Shown here: positions 26,272 to 36,600 of the stretch, one piece after another | Position numbering within the stretch: the first letter of the stretch is position 1 | How the letters are laid out: the number at the start of each line of letters is the position of its first letter | Assembly (NCBI RefSeq): GCF_016907715.1 | Contig: NZ_JAFBCM010000001.1 | Span: forward strand, 5,890,001 to 5,954,000 | Length of the DNA stretch: 64,000 nucleotides | Source of the DNA: Tenggerimyces flavus | GTDB lineage: Bacteria > Actinomycetota > Actinomycetes > Propionibacteriales > Actinopolymorphaceae | Direction of reading: 5' to 3' | Notes under the pieces: model-generated | What the model was told of the DNA's origin: nothing | What the model saw: the letters and a program-made list of their open reading frames with translations, nothing else | Database searches by the model: none | Translations under genes and position numbers: made by a program

Positions 26272-27603
26272 TCATGCGTCCCCTCGGGCCAGGAAACGGC
26301 CATGCGGCCGCTCATCGCTTTCGGAAATCTCCATTCCCCGCAGCCAGGTCCGCTGGACTCTCCCGGCCAGCCGGCGGCCGTCGTACGGCGTGATCGGGTG
26401 CTTGTGCAGGAGTCGCGCAGCCTCGACCACCAGTGATTCCTCCACGCCAAAGGCGCAGAGATCCGCATCGTACCCCAGCGCGATGCGCCCCTTGCGACGG
26501 AATCCGGCAACCTCCGCCGGCCGGACCGCCAACCAGCGCACGACGTCGGCCAGCGCGAAGCCGCGCGCACGGGCACCGGTCCAGATCGCCGGCAGTCCGA
26601 GCTGGAGCGACGCGATGCCGCCCCATGCCGCGCCGAAGTCGCCGGTGTCCAGGCGTTTCATGGCCGGCGGGCACGGTGAGTGATCGGAGCCGATGCCGTC
26701 GATCGTGCCCTCGGCGAGGCCCTGCCAGAGCGCCTCGCGGTTCGCGGCGGTACGGATCGGCGGGCAGCACTTGTACTGCGTCGCCCCGTCCGGGATCTCC
26801 TCGGCGGCGAACGTGAGGTAGTGCGGGCAGGTCTCCGCGGTGATCCTTACGCCGTTCGCGCGGGCCGCCGCGATCATCGGCAGGGCGCTCGCGCTGGACA
26901 GGTGCAGGATGTGCACCCGGCAGCCGGTCGTTCGCGCCAGCTCGATCACCCGCGCGATCGCCCGGTCCTCCGCTTCTGGCGGTCTCGAAGCGAGGAACGC
27001 GGCGTACGAACGGCCGTCCGGCACCGGCGCGTGGTCGATCGTCGACGCGTCCTCGGCATGGACGATCAGCAGGCCGTCGAACGTCGCCAGCTCCCGCATC
27101 GCGGCCTCGACACCCGCGGCGTCCAGCGGCGGGAACTCGTCGACGCCGGAGTGCAGCAGGAAGCACTTGAAGCCGAACACCCCGGCGTCGTGCAACGGCT
27201 TCAACGACGCGACGTTCCCCGGCACGGCGCCGCCCCAGAAGCCGACGTCGACGTACGCCTGGTCGCGCGCCGCCGCCTGCTTGGCCTCGAGCGCGGCGAC
27301 GTCGACGGTCGGCGGGATCGAGTTCAGCGGCATGTCGACGATCGTGGTGACTCCCCCGGCGGCGGCCGCGCGGGTCGCCGTCGCGAAGCCCTCCCACTCG
27401 GTGCGTCCCGGCTCGTTCACGTGGACGTGGGTGTCGACCAGCCCGGGCAGCAGAACGACGTCGGTGCCGAGCTCGATCGCCAGGTCGAGCGTGCCGTACT
27501 CCACGATCGCCGCGATCTGTCCGTCCCGGATGCCAAGGTCGCAAGACCGCTCGGCACCGTCGACGATCGCGCGGCGGGCGCCGATGACGAGGTCGTACGT
27601 CAT
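26272..27603 (-). CDS. allB: Allantoinase
   Basis: This 443-aa cyclic amidohydrolase opens the hydantoin ring of allantoin to allantoate. GLVDTHVHVNEPGRTEWEGF holds the first metal-binding His pair, FKCFLLHSGV the carboxylated-lysine region, and HAEDAS, HILHLSSA and GIGSDHSPCP the remaining ligands. Its ATG overlaps the stop of the DUF6986 gene (ATGA), and it is followed by allantoicase, so the three are co-translated. Length is normal. Confidence 0.93.
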   Translation of the reverse strand: MTYDLVIGARRAIVDGAERSCDLGIRDGQIAAIVEYGTLDLAIELGTDVVLLPGLVDTHVHVNEPGRTEWEGFATATRAAAAGGVTTIVDMPLNSIPPTVDVAALEAKQAAARDQAYVDVGFWGGAVPGNVASLKPLHDAGVFGFKCFLLHSGVDEFPPLDAAGVEAAMRELATFDGLLIVHAEDASTIDHAPVPDGRSYAAFLASRPPEAEDRAIARVIELARTTGCRVHILHLSSASALPMIAAARANGVRITAETCPHYLTFAAEEIPDGATQYKCCPPIRTAANREALWQGLAEGTIDGIGSDHSPCPPAMKRLDTGDFGAAWGGIASLQLGLPAIWTGARARGFALADVVRWLAVRPAEVAGFRRKGRIALGYDADLCAFGVEESLVVEAARLLHKHPITPYDGRRLAGRVQRTWLRGMEISESDERPHGRFLARGDA

Positions 27604-28820
27604 CGCGGGTTGGCGAGCGCGGCTAGCTTCTTGGCGTCCAGCCCGGTGCGCTCGTGCACCTCGCCGTCGTCCAGCGCGCCGCAGTTCAGGCCCCTACGCA
27701 GGAACCCGGCGAGCGCGGCGGCGGTCGCCGGCTCGTCCAGGAAGCCGGACGCCTGGCGCCCCACGTACGCTCTTAGTCGGTCTGCCGCTTCGGGGAATCC
27801 CGAACGGAAGAAGGCGAAAGTCGCGACGTATCGCGTCGGCAGCTGCCCGGGATGCAGGTCCCAGCCCTGATAGAAACCGCGCGCGAGCGAACGAAGCACC
27901 AGCCTCAGGTGCTCGCGCAAGGCGGCCTTGACAGCTTGGTCGTCGCCGATCGGGAGCCGGTTCGTCGAGCCGTCGGACAGCCGTACGCCGGTGCCCGCGG
28001 CCGCCGCCTGCATGACGGACTTCGCGTAGTCGGCGCCGGGGTGGTCGAGGCTCTGGTGCGCGGCGGCGATGCCCAGCGCCGCCGAGTAGTCGTAGGTCCC
28101 GTAGTGCAGGCCGGTGCAGCGCCCCTCGGCGGCATGGATCAGCCTTGCGACCGGAACGGTGCCGTCGGCGGCGACGATCGCCTGCGGCAGCTCGATCTGG
28201 AGCTCGAACGCGAGCCGCGATATGCCGTGCTTGGCCTCCATCGCCTTGCACACCTGGACCATCGCCTCGACCTGCTCGACCGCGCTCACCTTCGGCAAGG
28301 TGACGACGAACCCGCTCGGCGGCGGCCAGTCGTGGGTGAACGTGCCGAGGAACAGGTCGAGCGTCTTCAAGCCCCGCTTGCGCGTCGCGAGCTCGAGGGA
28401 CTTGAACCGGATGCCGGTGAACGGGGTACGCGTACCGCCGGCGAGCGCGTGCGCGGCGTCGGTCGCGGCCCGGTCCTCCTCGTCGTCGGGACGGTTGCCG
28501 TACCCGTCCTCGAAGTCGATGCGCAGGTCCTCGATCGGCTCGCGTTCGAGCTTGGCCCGTACCCTTCCCAGGACCTGGGCGACGACGAGCGGGTCGAGGC
28601 CGAGCTCCTGGGTCGCGTCGACGATCGACCGGCCGTGCGCCTTGAGCAGGTCGCGGGCAGCGGCGCCCCACTCGCCGACGATGCCGCCGTGGTACTGGTC
28701 CGCGGGGATGTAGACGGTGTGCACCGGTTGCCTGGTGCCGGGGTCGCCGGGGAACTGCTCGCGGAGCCGTTGGTCGACCGGGCGCAGGAGGTCGTCGAGT
28801 CGCTCGTCCAGCTCACCCAT
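27600..28820 (-). CDS. DUF6986 aldolase/citrate-lyase-like protein of the allantoin operon
   Basis: This 406-aa protein has the look of the HpcH/HpaI and citrate-lyase-beta barrel superfamily: LRIDFEDGYGNRP, GIRFKSLE, VVTLPKVSAVEQVEAMV, FELQIELPQAIV and LHYGTYDYSAALGIAA. These match the DE and Q-x-E metal/substrate loops of that fold. It is first in the DUF6986-allB-alc operon. No ureidoglycolate lyase is visible nearby, so a role in handling ureidoglycolate or glyoxylate is an attractive but unproven idea. Confidence is good for the fold and low for the function. Confidence 0.75.
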   Translation of the reverse strand: MGELDERLDDLLRPVDQRLREQFPGDPGTRQPVHTVYIPADQYHGGIVGEWGAAARDLLKAHGRSIVDATQELGLDPLVVAQVLGRVRAKLEREPIEDLRIDFEDGYGNRPDDEEDRAATDAAHALAGGTRTPFTGIRFKSLELATRKRGLKTLDLFLGTFTHDWPPPSGFVVTLPKVSAVEQVEAMVQVCKAMEAKHGISRLAFELQIELPQAIVAADGTVPVARLIHAAEGRCTGLHYGTYDYSAALGIAAAHQSLDHPGADYAKSVMQAAAAGTGVRLSDGSTNRLPIGDDQAVKAALREHLRLVLRSLARGFYQGWDLHPGQLPTRYVATFAFFRSGFPEAADRLRAYVGRQASGFLDEPATAAALAGFLRRGLNCGALDDGEVHERTGLDAKKLAALANPR

Positions 28821-28855
28821 CGCCTATCCTCCCACACCGCGGCCCGACTGGGTCA

Positions 28856-28894
28856 GGGGCACCCTGGTCCCAACCTAGGGGACCAGGGTGCCCC
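28856..28894. terminator. Perfect 16-bp stem hairpin
   Basis: Arms GGGGCACCCTGGTCCC (28856-28871) and its complement (28879-28894) enclose a seven-base loop containing CTAG. It lies after the LuxR gene (minus strand) and before the DUF6986 start. It is probably a factor-independent-like terminator, although no U tract follows. A palindromic operator is less likely. Confidence 0.55.
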
Positions 28895-28938
28895 CCACCC
28901 AGAAACCGCCGCGACCACCCTGGCTGGGCGCCGCGCTG

Positions 28939-29014
28939 GTGATCATGAACGTGATCATGAAGGCAAACCCGCCGTATACGACCAGTTTGGCTTCATGATC
29001 ACGCTCATGATCAC
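28939..29014. repeat. TGATCA long hairpin, copy B
   Basis: Arms 28939-28968 and 28985-29014 match at 28 of 30 positions; the loop again contains CCGTATACG as in copy A at 21863-21937. The right end runs through the TGA stop codon (29011-29013) of the LuxR gene. Together with the 16-bp hairpin downstream it could end that transcript. Confidence 0.75.
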
Positions 29015-30051
29015 GCGGCGTGGTGGAACAGGCCGGAGACCAGTTCGCGCCGGCTGCGGACGCCGGTCTTCGCGAACACCGACTTGAGGTGGTCCTGCAC
29101 GGTGTACGTCGAGATGGACAGCCGCTCGGCGAGCTCCTTGGTGTCGAGCCCGCTGACGACCAGGCGGACGAGCTCGCCCTCGCGAACGCTCAGCCCGTAC
29201 GCGCGGGCGAGCAGCTCGAGGACCTCGTCGACGCCGGCTTGGCGGATCGTGACAGCAATCCCGCCGGCGCCGAGGCGGTCGGCCTCGATGACCGCGTACG
29301 TGCCGTCGTCCGCGCGGACGCGGGCCTTCACCGGTCGCGCGTAGCCGCGCTCGGCCGCGAGCAGCGAGCCGACGACGCCCCAGACGGGCGCGGGTACGGC
29401 CTCGCCGGCGCCGAGCGCGTCGCACCAGGCGCGCGCCGCGGCGGTCTGGTCGTACAGCCGCAGGTCGTCTCCGACCAGGAGAACGCCGGGCAGCCGTTCG
29501 GTCCGTTGAGTCTCGGTCGGGCGTACGGCATCGCGCCGCAACGGGGCGGCGAGCAGCCCGGAGACCGTACCCAGCAACGCTCGTTCGTCCTCGGAGAACG
29601 CGGGATCGCCCGCGCTGTTGAAGAACATCACCGAGCCCCAGACACCGCTGCCGTCGGCGACCAGCACGCGCAGCTCGTCGCTGATCCCGAGCGGCTCGTA
29701 GATCTCCCGCCAGCGCACGGCTCGTTCCAGGTGGCCGCCGGTCGACTCCCGGAGAGTCACCGCACGAGTCTCGGCGCTCACCATGGCCGGCGTTGTGCTG
29801 AGGTCTCCGAGCCCGGCGTCGAGCACGATCAGCTTGGGGACCTCGCGATGGTGCTCGATCGGGTAGTCCCCGATGCCCGAGTAGCCGGTGAGCGAGTCGG
29901 GATCGACGCGCAGCGCGCACCACCGGTCGAACGTGAGCACGCGGCCGAGCTCGGCGACGGCCTCGAGCCAGAGCGTGTCGGCGTCGGCCGCTGACCCGGC
30001 CAGCCGCTCCACGCGCTCCAGCGCGCGGGCCCTCGCCCGATGACTCCCCAT
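29011..30051 (-). CDS. LuxR-family regulator with GAF-like sensor domain
   Basis: This 346-aa protein has a C-terminal LuxR helix-turn-helix at about residues 283-340: LSVREGELVRLVVSGLDTKELAERLSISTYTVQDHLKSVFAKTGVRSRRELV. The N-terminal two thirds carry a GAF-like sensor region (WGSVMFFNSAGDPAFSEDERALLGTVSGLLA). No receiver domain or phospho-site is present. The nearby divergent SnoaL-like gene, 70 bp away, is a possible target. The ligand is unknown. Confidence 0.85.
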   Translation of the reverse strand: MGSHRARARALERVERLAGSAADADTLWLEAVAELGRVLTFDRWCALRVDPDSLTGYSGIGDYPIEHHREVPKLIVLDAGLGDLSTTPAMVSAETRAVTLRESTGGHLERAVRWREIYEPLGISDELRVLVADGSGVWGSVMFFNSAGDPAFSEDERALLGTVSGLLAAPLRRDAVRPTETQRTERLPGVLLVGDDLRLYDQTAAARAWCDALGAGEAVPAPVWGVVGSLLAAERGYARPVKARVRADDGTYAVIEADRLGAGGIAVTIRQAGVDEVLELLARAYGLSVREGELVRLVVSGLDTKELAERLSISTYTVQDHLKSVFAKTGVRSRRELVSGLFHHAA

Positions 30052-30121
30052 GGGACAAGGCTAGCTAAGTCCCAGCTTTGTGGGATGTCCCTGACCAGGG
30101 CGTCTTCCGCACCATGACCAG

Positions 30122-30499
30122 GTGACTACCGAACTGACCCGCAAAGTGTTCGCCGCCGTCGACGCGCTCGACAGCGACGCCCTACTCGCGCTGTTGGCGC
30201 CGAACGCCGTTCAGGTGTTCGGCAACCAGGAGCCGCTGATCGGCCACGCCGAGATCGGCGCCGCGAACAAGGCGTTCACCACGATGGTCGCCGGCGTCCG
30301 GCACCAGATCACCCGCGAGTGGTACCAGGGCAACGACGCGATCGTCGAGACCAACGTGACGTACCACCGCCTCGACGGCGGCTTCGTCAACCTCCCCGTC
30401 GTGTCGATCTACCGCACCGACGAGAACGGCCTGATCGAGGACTACCGCGTCTTCTACGACCCGTCGCCGGTCTTCGCCCCCGCGAACGAGCAGGCATAG
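30122..30499 (+). CDS. SnoaL/NTF2-like protein
   Basis: This 125-aa alpha+beta-barrel protein starts at GTG 30122: LTRKVFAAVDALDSDALLALLAPNAVQVFGNQEPLIGHAEI, then VETNVTYHRLDGG and VSIYRTDENGLIEDYRVFYD. This is the nuclear-transport-factor-2-like fold of SnoaL-type cyclases and ketosteroid-isomerase relatives. Function cannot be assigned. An upstream ATG at 30114 is out of frame and leads to a stop after three codons. Confidence 0.8.
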   Translation: MTTELTRKVFAAVDALDSDALLALLAPNAVQVFGNQEPLIGHAEIGAANKAFTTMVAGVRHQITREWYQGNDAIVETNVTYHRLDGGFVNLPVVSIYRTDENGLIEDYRVFYDPSPVFAPANEQA

Positions 30500-30509
30500 G
30501 CCCGATGGC

Positions 30510-30827
30510 CTACAGACCCAGCGCGTGGCGGAGTCCGTCTGCCACGCGCTCCATCGTCGGAGGACTCAACGCACCAGCGTCGTCGACGATCTCGTCGTTC
30601 CACAGTTGCATCACTTCGTCACAGAGCACCCGGCCGACCAACGGGTCGTCTGGACCAAGTTCCACAATCGAGGGAAGAGAAGGCTTCGAGCTCGTCGTGA
30701 CGCGTGCCGCGAGCACGCTGTCCATGGCCTCGTTGCGGCGATTGTTGGAGACGATCAGATAGGGCTTACGCCCCACCTGCTCATCGAGAACTGCCCACAC
30801 CATTCGGCCTCGACCTGCTGCCCTCAT
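30510..30827 (-). CDS. MazF/PemK-type toxin
   Basis: This 105-aa protein reads GRMVWAVLDEQVGRKPYLIVSNNRRNEAMDSVLAARVTTS, which fits the beta-barrel start of MazF/PemK mRNA interferases. CDEVMQLWNDEI is the later dimer segment. The start overlaps the stop of the upstream gene by 4 bp (ATGA), the classic antitoxin-toxin order. MazF toxins cut RNA at short motifs; the specificity here is unknown. Confidence 0.75.
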   Translation of the reverse strand: MRAAGRGRMVWAVLDEQVGRKPYLIVSNNRRNEAMDSVLAARVTTSSKPSLPSIVELGPDDPLVGRVLCDEVMQLWNDEIVDDAGALSPPTMERVADGLRHALGL

Positions 30828-31135
30828 GTCTCGTCTCGATCAAGATGGTGCCGACGCGTACGGCGCCGCAGGGCGGCCACGTACTCCCGCTCATCTGCCG
30901 ACTCGTAAGAGGCAGCGAGCTTGGCATATCCCTTCGCGAGTGCCTCGTCCCTCAATCGCTCGAGACCAAGCGTGAGGACCGCGTGAAGAATCGCTGCATC
31001 GCTGTTGAACTCACTGACACCAAGATGCTCCCGTAGGAGCTGCTGCCACGCGCTCTCGCGATCGCGAAGCACCTTGAGATCGGCGACGTCGCGTTCGGTA
31101 AGCGGGACGCTTGCGCGCCGGGCGGCGTTCGACAT
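30824..31135 (-). CDS. Antitoxin-like partner of the MazF-type toxin
   Basis: This 103-aa protein starts at ATG 31135: SVPLTERDVADLKVLRDRESAWQQLLREHLG, then NSDAAILHAVLTLGLERLRDEALAKGYAKLAASYESADERE. The middle looks like a ribbon-helix-helix or related short DNA-binding fold, with an acidic C-terminal tail that could wrap the toxin. Gene order and overlap support the antitoxin role. Confidence 0.65.
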   Translation of the reverse strand: MSNAARRASVPLTERDVADLKVLRDRESAWQQLLREHLGVSEFNSDAAILHAVLTLGLERLRDEALAKGYAKLAASYESADEREYVAALRRRTRRHHLDRDET

Positions 31136-31149
31136 ACACCTAGCGTGAA

Positions 31150-31197
31150 GCACTAAAGTGCGGCAGTCAAGTGCAGCATCCGAGCGCTGCACTTGAC
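31150..31197. promoter_or_regulatory. Paired palindromes between malate synthase and the toxin-antitoxin genes
   Basis: A perfect hairpin has 12-bp arms GTCAAGTGCAGC at 31166-31177 and 31186-31197 with an eight-base loop. A shorter dyad GCACTAAAGTGC lies at 31150-31161. They share the AAGTGC half-site. The site is 15 bp upstream of the antitoxin ATG and 9 bp beyond the malate synthase stop. It can be the TA autoregulatory operator, the aceB terminator, or both. Confidence 0.55.
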
Positions 31198-31205
31198 GCG
31201 ACAGA

Positions 31206-32798
31206 TCAGTCGATCAGCGCGTACGCCGGGATCGTCAGGAAGTCCTCGTAGTCGTCGGCGAGGGCGACCTGCTCGAAGAGCTGGCGGGCCTGGGCGAAGC
31301 GCTGCTCGTCGAACGCGTCGCCGTATGACGCGCGGATCTTCGCCAGTTCCTCGTCGCCGATCTGGCGGACCAGGTCGGCGGTGACGACGGCGCCGGTGTC
31401 GAGCTTCACGTCGTTGCGGATCCACTGCCAGATCTGCGACCGGGAGATCTCGGCGGTGGCCGCGTCCTCCATGAGGTTGAAGATCGCCACCGCGCCGTTG
31501 CCGCCGAGCCAGGCCGCGAGGTACTGCAGGGCCACGGAGACGTTGTTGCGCAGCCCCGCCTCGGTCACGTCGCCCGGCGTCGCCTTGATGTCGAGCAGCT
31601 GGTCCGCGGTCACGGACACCTCGGAGCGGAGCCGCGCGAGCTGGTTCGGCGACGACCCGAGCGCAGCGTCGAAGACCTCCTTGCAGATCGGCACCAGGTC
31701 GGGGTGCGCGACCCAGGATCCGTCGAAGCCGTCGCCGGCCTCACGTTCCTTGTCCGCACGCACCTTCGCCAGCGCCTGCTCGGTGACCTCCGGGTCCTTC
31801 CGGGTCGGGATGAACGCGGCCATCCCGCCCATCGCGAACGCCCCGCGCTTGTGGCACGTCCGGACGAGCAGTTCGGTGTACGCGCGCATGCACGGCGCGG
31901 TCATCGTGACCGCGTTCCGCTCCGGCAGGATGAAGTCGGCACCGGCGTCGCGGAAGTTCTTGATGATGCTGAACAGGTAGTCCCAGCGGCCCGCGTTCAG
32001 CCCCGACATGTGCGTACGGAGCTCGTAGAGGATCTCCTCCATCTCGAACGCCGCCGGGATCGTCTCGATCAGCACCGTCGCGCGCACGGTCCCGTCCGCA
32101 ATCCCCAACGTGGACTCGGCGAACGAGAACACGTCGTTCCACAGCCGGGCCTCGAGGTGGCTCTCCATCTTCGGCAGATAGAAGTACGGCCCACTCCCCC
32201 GCGACAGCAGCTCGGCCGCGTTGTGGAAGAAGTGCAGGCCGAAGTCGACCAGGGCCCCCACGACAGGGCGCCCGTCGACGAGCACATGCCGCTCGTCGAG
32301 GTGCCAGCCGCGCGGCCGCACCACGATCGTCGCCAACGGCCCGTCGGAGCGGAGGGCGTACGACTTGTCCCCCTGCGAGAACGAGATCGTGCGGCGGACC
32401 GCGTCGTACAGGTTGACCTGCCCGGACACGACGTTCGCCCAGTGCGGGGTGTTCGCGTCCTCGAGGTCGGCAAGCCAGACGTTCGCGCCGGAGTTCAGCG
32501 CGTTGATAGTCATCTTCCGCTCGGTCGGGCCGGTGATCTCCACCCGCCGGTCCGTCAACGCCGGCGGCGCCTCCGCGACGCGCCACGACGGGTCCGAACG
32601 TACGGACGCCGTCTCCGGCAGGAAGTCGAGGCGACCGGTACGCGCGATCTCCTCGCGCCGCGCCCGCCGCCGTTCGAGCAGCTCGTCTCGCCGCGCGCCG
32701 AACCGCGACTGCAACTCGCCCACGAACGCCAACGCCTCCGGCGTCAGGATCTCCTCGGAACGGTCGACGGGACCACCCGTCACCTCGACACCAGCCAT
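31206..32798 (-). CDS. aceB: Malate synthase A
   Basis: This 530-aa enzyme condenses glyoxylate with acetyl-CoA to malate. ATG 32798 follows AGGAGG. Signature regions are [65 protein letters not shown] and [33 protein letters not shown], all typical of the A isoform; late [10 protein letters not shown] matches the catalytic-acid region. It lies 12 bp after malic enzyme on the same strand. Here it is positioned to consume glyoxylate from allantoin and glycolate. Confidence 0.95.
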   Translation of the reverse strand: MAGVEVTGGPVDRSEEILTPEALAFVGELQSRFGARRDELLERRRARREEIARTGRLDFLPETASVRSDPSWRVAEAPPALTDRRVEITGPTERKMTINALNSGANVWLADLEDANTPHWANVVSGQVNLYDAVRRTISFSQGDKSYALRSDGPLATIVVRPRGWHLDERHVLVDGRPVVGALVDFGLHFFHNAAELLSRGSGPYFYLPKMESHLEARLWNDVFSFAESTLGIADGTVRATVLIETIPAAFEMEEILYELRTHMSGLNAGRWDYLFSIIKNFRDAGADFILPERNAVTMTAPCMRAYTELLVRTCHKRGAFAMGGMAAFIPTRKDPEVTEQALAKVRADKEREAGDGFDGSWVAHPDLVPICKEVFDAALGSSPNQLARLRSEVSVTADQLLDIKATPGDVTEAGLRNNVSVALQYLAAWLGGNGAVAIFNLMEDAATAEISRSQIWQWIRNDVKLDTGAVVTADLVRQIGDEELAKIRASYGDAFDEQRFAQARQLFEQVALADDYEDFLTIPAYALID

Positions 32799-32810
32799 CA
32801 AGCAGTCCTC

Positions 32811-34193
<1,383 letters not shown>

Positions 34194-34215
34194 CAGCCTC
34201 AAACCATCCTGTCGG

Positions 34216-34230
34216 TTTCTACGTTGTGGA
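34216..34230. promoter_or_regulatory. Candidate IclR-type operator between malic enzyme and iclR genes
   Basis: TTTCTACGTTGTGGA is an imperfect dyad (CTAC...GTGG) in the 146-bp divergent region. A TAGGCT hexamer at 34294-34299 could be the -10 box of the regulator gene. IclR proteins commonly bind such sites at divergent promoters. This assignment rests on position and partial symmetry only. Confidence 0.4.
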
Positions 34231-34339
34231 TGCTAACTTCCAGGAAGCGAAAGAAGCAAGGCCCGCGATCATCGACACCGCGAGGTCCCACGTCTAGGCT
34301 TCGCCACTGGGAAGACCAACAAACCTAGCCGGAGGTCGG

Positions 34340-35104
34340 ATGGCTGCGAAGGCGGGCAGCGTGCAGTCGCTCGAGCGCTCGTTCGAGCTGCTCGAGCACA
34401 TGGCCGACGCCGGCGGCGAGGTCGCGCTGAGCCAGCTCGCGACCGTCTCCGGACTCCCGCTGCCGACGATCCACCGGCTGATGCGCACGCTGGTCAACCT
34501 CGGGTACGTACGCCAGGAGCCGTCGCGCCGTTATGCGCTCGGGCCGCGGCTGATCCGGCTCGGCGAGACCGCCAGCCGGCTGCTCGGGAGCTGGGCCCGC
34601 CCCCACCTCGCCGAGCTCGTCGACACCCTCGGCGAGACCGCCAACCTCGCGATGCTCGACGGCGACGAGATCGTCTACATCGCCCAGGTCCCGTCGCGGC
34701 ACTCGATGCGGATGTTCACCGAGGTCGGCCGCCGCGTCTCCCCGCACTGCACCGGCGTCGGCAAGGTGCTACTCGCGCGGCTGCCGAACGACCAGGTGAA
34801 GTCGCTGCTCGCCCGGACTGGGATGCCCGCGATGACGCCGCACACGATCACCGGCATCCGCAAGTTCCTCGCCGCGCTGGACCAGGTCCGCGCGGACGGG
34901 TACGCGGTCGACGAGGGCGAGCAGGAGGTCGGCGTCCGCTGCGTCGCCGTCCACATCCCGGGCGCACCGACGCTCACCGCGATCTCGATCTCGGGGCCGG
35001 CGGGGCGGATGACCGACGACGCGGTCCAGCAGGCGGTGCCCGTGCTGCTGCGGGTGGCACGCGAGCTGGGTGCGGAGATCTCGTACCAGGAGTCGACGGC
35101 GTGA
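34340..35104 (+). CDS. IclR-family regulator (AllR-like position)
   Basis: This 254-aa protein has the N-terminal winged helix SVQSLERSFELLEHMADAGGEVALSQLATVSGLPLPTIHRLMRTL and a C-terminal GAF-like effector domain (SRHSMRMFTEVGRRVSPHCTGVGKVLLA, AVDEGEQEVGVRCVAVHI). In Streptomyces an IclR protein, AllR, controls allantoin and glyoxylate genes including a malate synthase. The position here, between malic enzyme/malate synthase and glcDEF, suggests the same kind of role with glyoxylate, glycolate or allantoate as effector. The GTGA overlap with glcD suggests co-transcription. Confidence 0.88.
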   Translation: MAAKAGSVQSLERSFELLEHMADAGGEVALSQLATVSGLPLPTIHRLMRTLVNLGYVRQEPSRRYALGPRLIRLGETASRLLGSWARPHLAELVDTLGETANLAMLDGDEIVYIAQVPSRHSMRMFTEVGRRVSPHCTGVGKVLLARLPNDQVKSLLARTGMPAMTPHTITGIRKFLAALDQVRADGYAVDEGEQEVGVRCVAVHIPGAPTLTAISISGPAGRMTDDAVQQAVPVLLRVARELGAEISYQESTA

Positions 35105-36555
35105 GCGACCTGGGGAAGCTGCGGCGCGAGCTCGAGGACCTGCTCGGCGCTGACGGCGTGATCAGCGACCCGGTGCAGCTGCGGACGTACGAGTGCGACG
35201 GGCTCGCGGGCTACCGGGTCACGCCGTCGCTGGTCGTGCTGCCCACGACGTCGGAGCAGGTCGCGGAGAGCGTCGCCGCCGCGCATCGCGCCGGCGTCCC
35301 GTTCGTCGCCCGCGGCGCGGGGACGGGCCTGTCCGGCGGCGCGCTCCCCGTGGCCGAGGGCATCGTGATCGGTCTGCAGCGGATGCGCGCGATCCTCGAG
35401 ATCGACCCGGTCAACCGGCGCGCGGTCGTCGAGCCCGGCGTCACGAACCTCGCGATCAGCAAGGCCGCGGCACCGTACGACCTCTACTACGCGCCCGACC
35501 CGTCCAGCCAGCAGGTGTGCACGATCGGCGGGAACGTCGCGGAGAACTCCGGCGGCGCGCACTGCCTGAAGTACGGCTTCACCACCAACCACGTGCTCGC
35601 GATGGAGGTCGTGCTCCCCGACGGCACCCGCACCTGGCTCGGCGGCCCGTCGCCCGAGGTCGCCGGCCCCGATCTGCGCGGCGTCGTGATCGGCTCGGAG
35701 GGCACGGTCGCGCTGGTGACGAAGGTGGTCGTCCGGCTGCTGCGCAAGCCCGAGTCCGTACGTACGCTGCTCGCCGACTTCCCCTCGATCGAGCAGGCCG
35801 GCGACACCGTCACCGACGTGATCGGCGCGGGGATCGTGCCGGCGGCGATGGAGATCATGGACCAGCTCGCGATCGAGGCGTCCGAGGCAGCGGTCGGCGC
35901 CGGCTACACGCTCGACACCCCGGCGGCGCTGGTCGTCGAGCTGGACGGGCCGAACGAGGAGTGCGCGCTGCTGTTCGACGCGGTGCGCGAGATCTGCCAG
36001 CGCAACGGGACGACGAAGATCCGCGTCGCCGCCGACGACGCCGAACGGTTGATGATCTGGACCGGACGCAAGGCGGCGTTCGCGGCGGTCGGCCGGATCA
36101 GCCCGGACTACTTCGTGCAGGACGGCGTCGTCCCGCGGACCCGGCTCGCCGAGGCGCTGTCGCGGATCGGCGCGATGGGCCGCGCGGCGGGCATCCGGGT
36201 CGCGAACGTGTTCCACGCCGGCGACGGCAACCTGCATCCGCTGGTGCTCTACAGCGAGGAGGCGGGCGAGCACGGCCGCGCCGAGAAGCTGTCGAAGGAG
36301 ATCGCCGAACTCTGTGTGGAGCTTGGCGGTTCGCTGTCCGGCGAGCACGGGATCGGGACCGACAAGGCGTGCTCGATGCCGACGATGTTCACCGAGGACG
36401 ACCTCGCGACGATGGACAAGGTGAGGCGCGCGTTCGACCCGGAGAACCTCTGCAACCCGGGCAAGCTGCTGCCGACGCCGCGGCTGTGCGGCGAACGTCC
36501 GGGCAAGTACCGACCCCACCCGTTGGAGCAGGCCGGTGTCATCGACCGCCTCTGA
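35101..36555 (+). CDS. glcD: Glycolate oxidase FAD-binding subunit GlcD
   Basis: This 484-aa FAD-dependent oxidase starts at GTG 35101, overlapping the iclR stop. The FAD_binding_4 core is VPFVARGAGTGLSGGALPVAEGIVIGLQRM, RAVVEPGVTNLAIS and PDPSSQQVCTIGGNVAENSGGAHCLKYG. The C-terminal FAD-oxidase domain ends GTDKACSMPTMF... FDPENLCNPGKLLP. Together with GlcE and GlcF it oxidises glycolate (or D-lactate) to glyoxylate (or pyruvate). Gene order and completeness favour glycolate. Confidence 0.92.
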   Translation: MSDLGKLRRELEDLLGADGVISDPVQLRTYECDGLAGYRVTPSLVVLPTTSEQVAESVAAAHRAGVPFVARGAGTGLSGGALPVAEGIVIGLQRMRAILEIDPVNRRAVVEPGVTNLAISKAAAPYDLYYAPDPSSQQVCTIGGNVAENSGGAHCLKYGFTTNHVLAMEVVLPDGTRTWLGGPSPEVAGPDLRGVVIGSEGTVALVTKVVVRLLRKPESVRTLLADFPSIEQAGDTVTDVIGAGIVPAAMEIMDQLAIEASEAAVGAGYTLDTPAALVVELDGPNEECALLFDAVREICQRNGTTKIRVAADDAERLMIWTGRKAAFAAVGRISPDYFVQDGVVPRTRLAEALSRIGAMGRAAGIRVANVFHAGDGNLHPLVLYSEEAGEHGRAEKLSKEIAELCVELGGSLSGEHGIGTDKACSMPTMFTEDDLATMDKVRRAFDPENLCNPGKLLPTPRLCGERPGKYRPHPLEQAGVIDRL

Positions 36556-36600
36556 AACCACCCCACGAAATCGCTCCGTCGCCAGAACGGTGCCGTCGCC

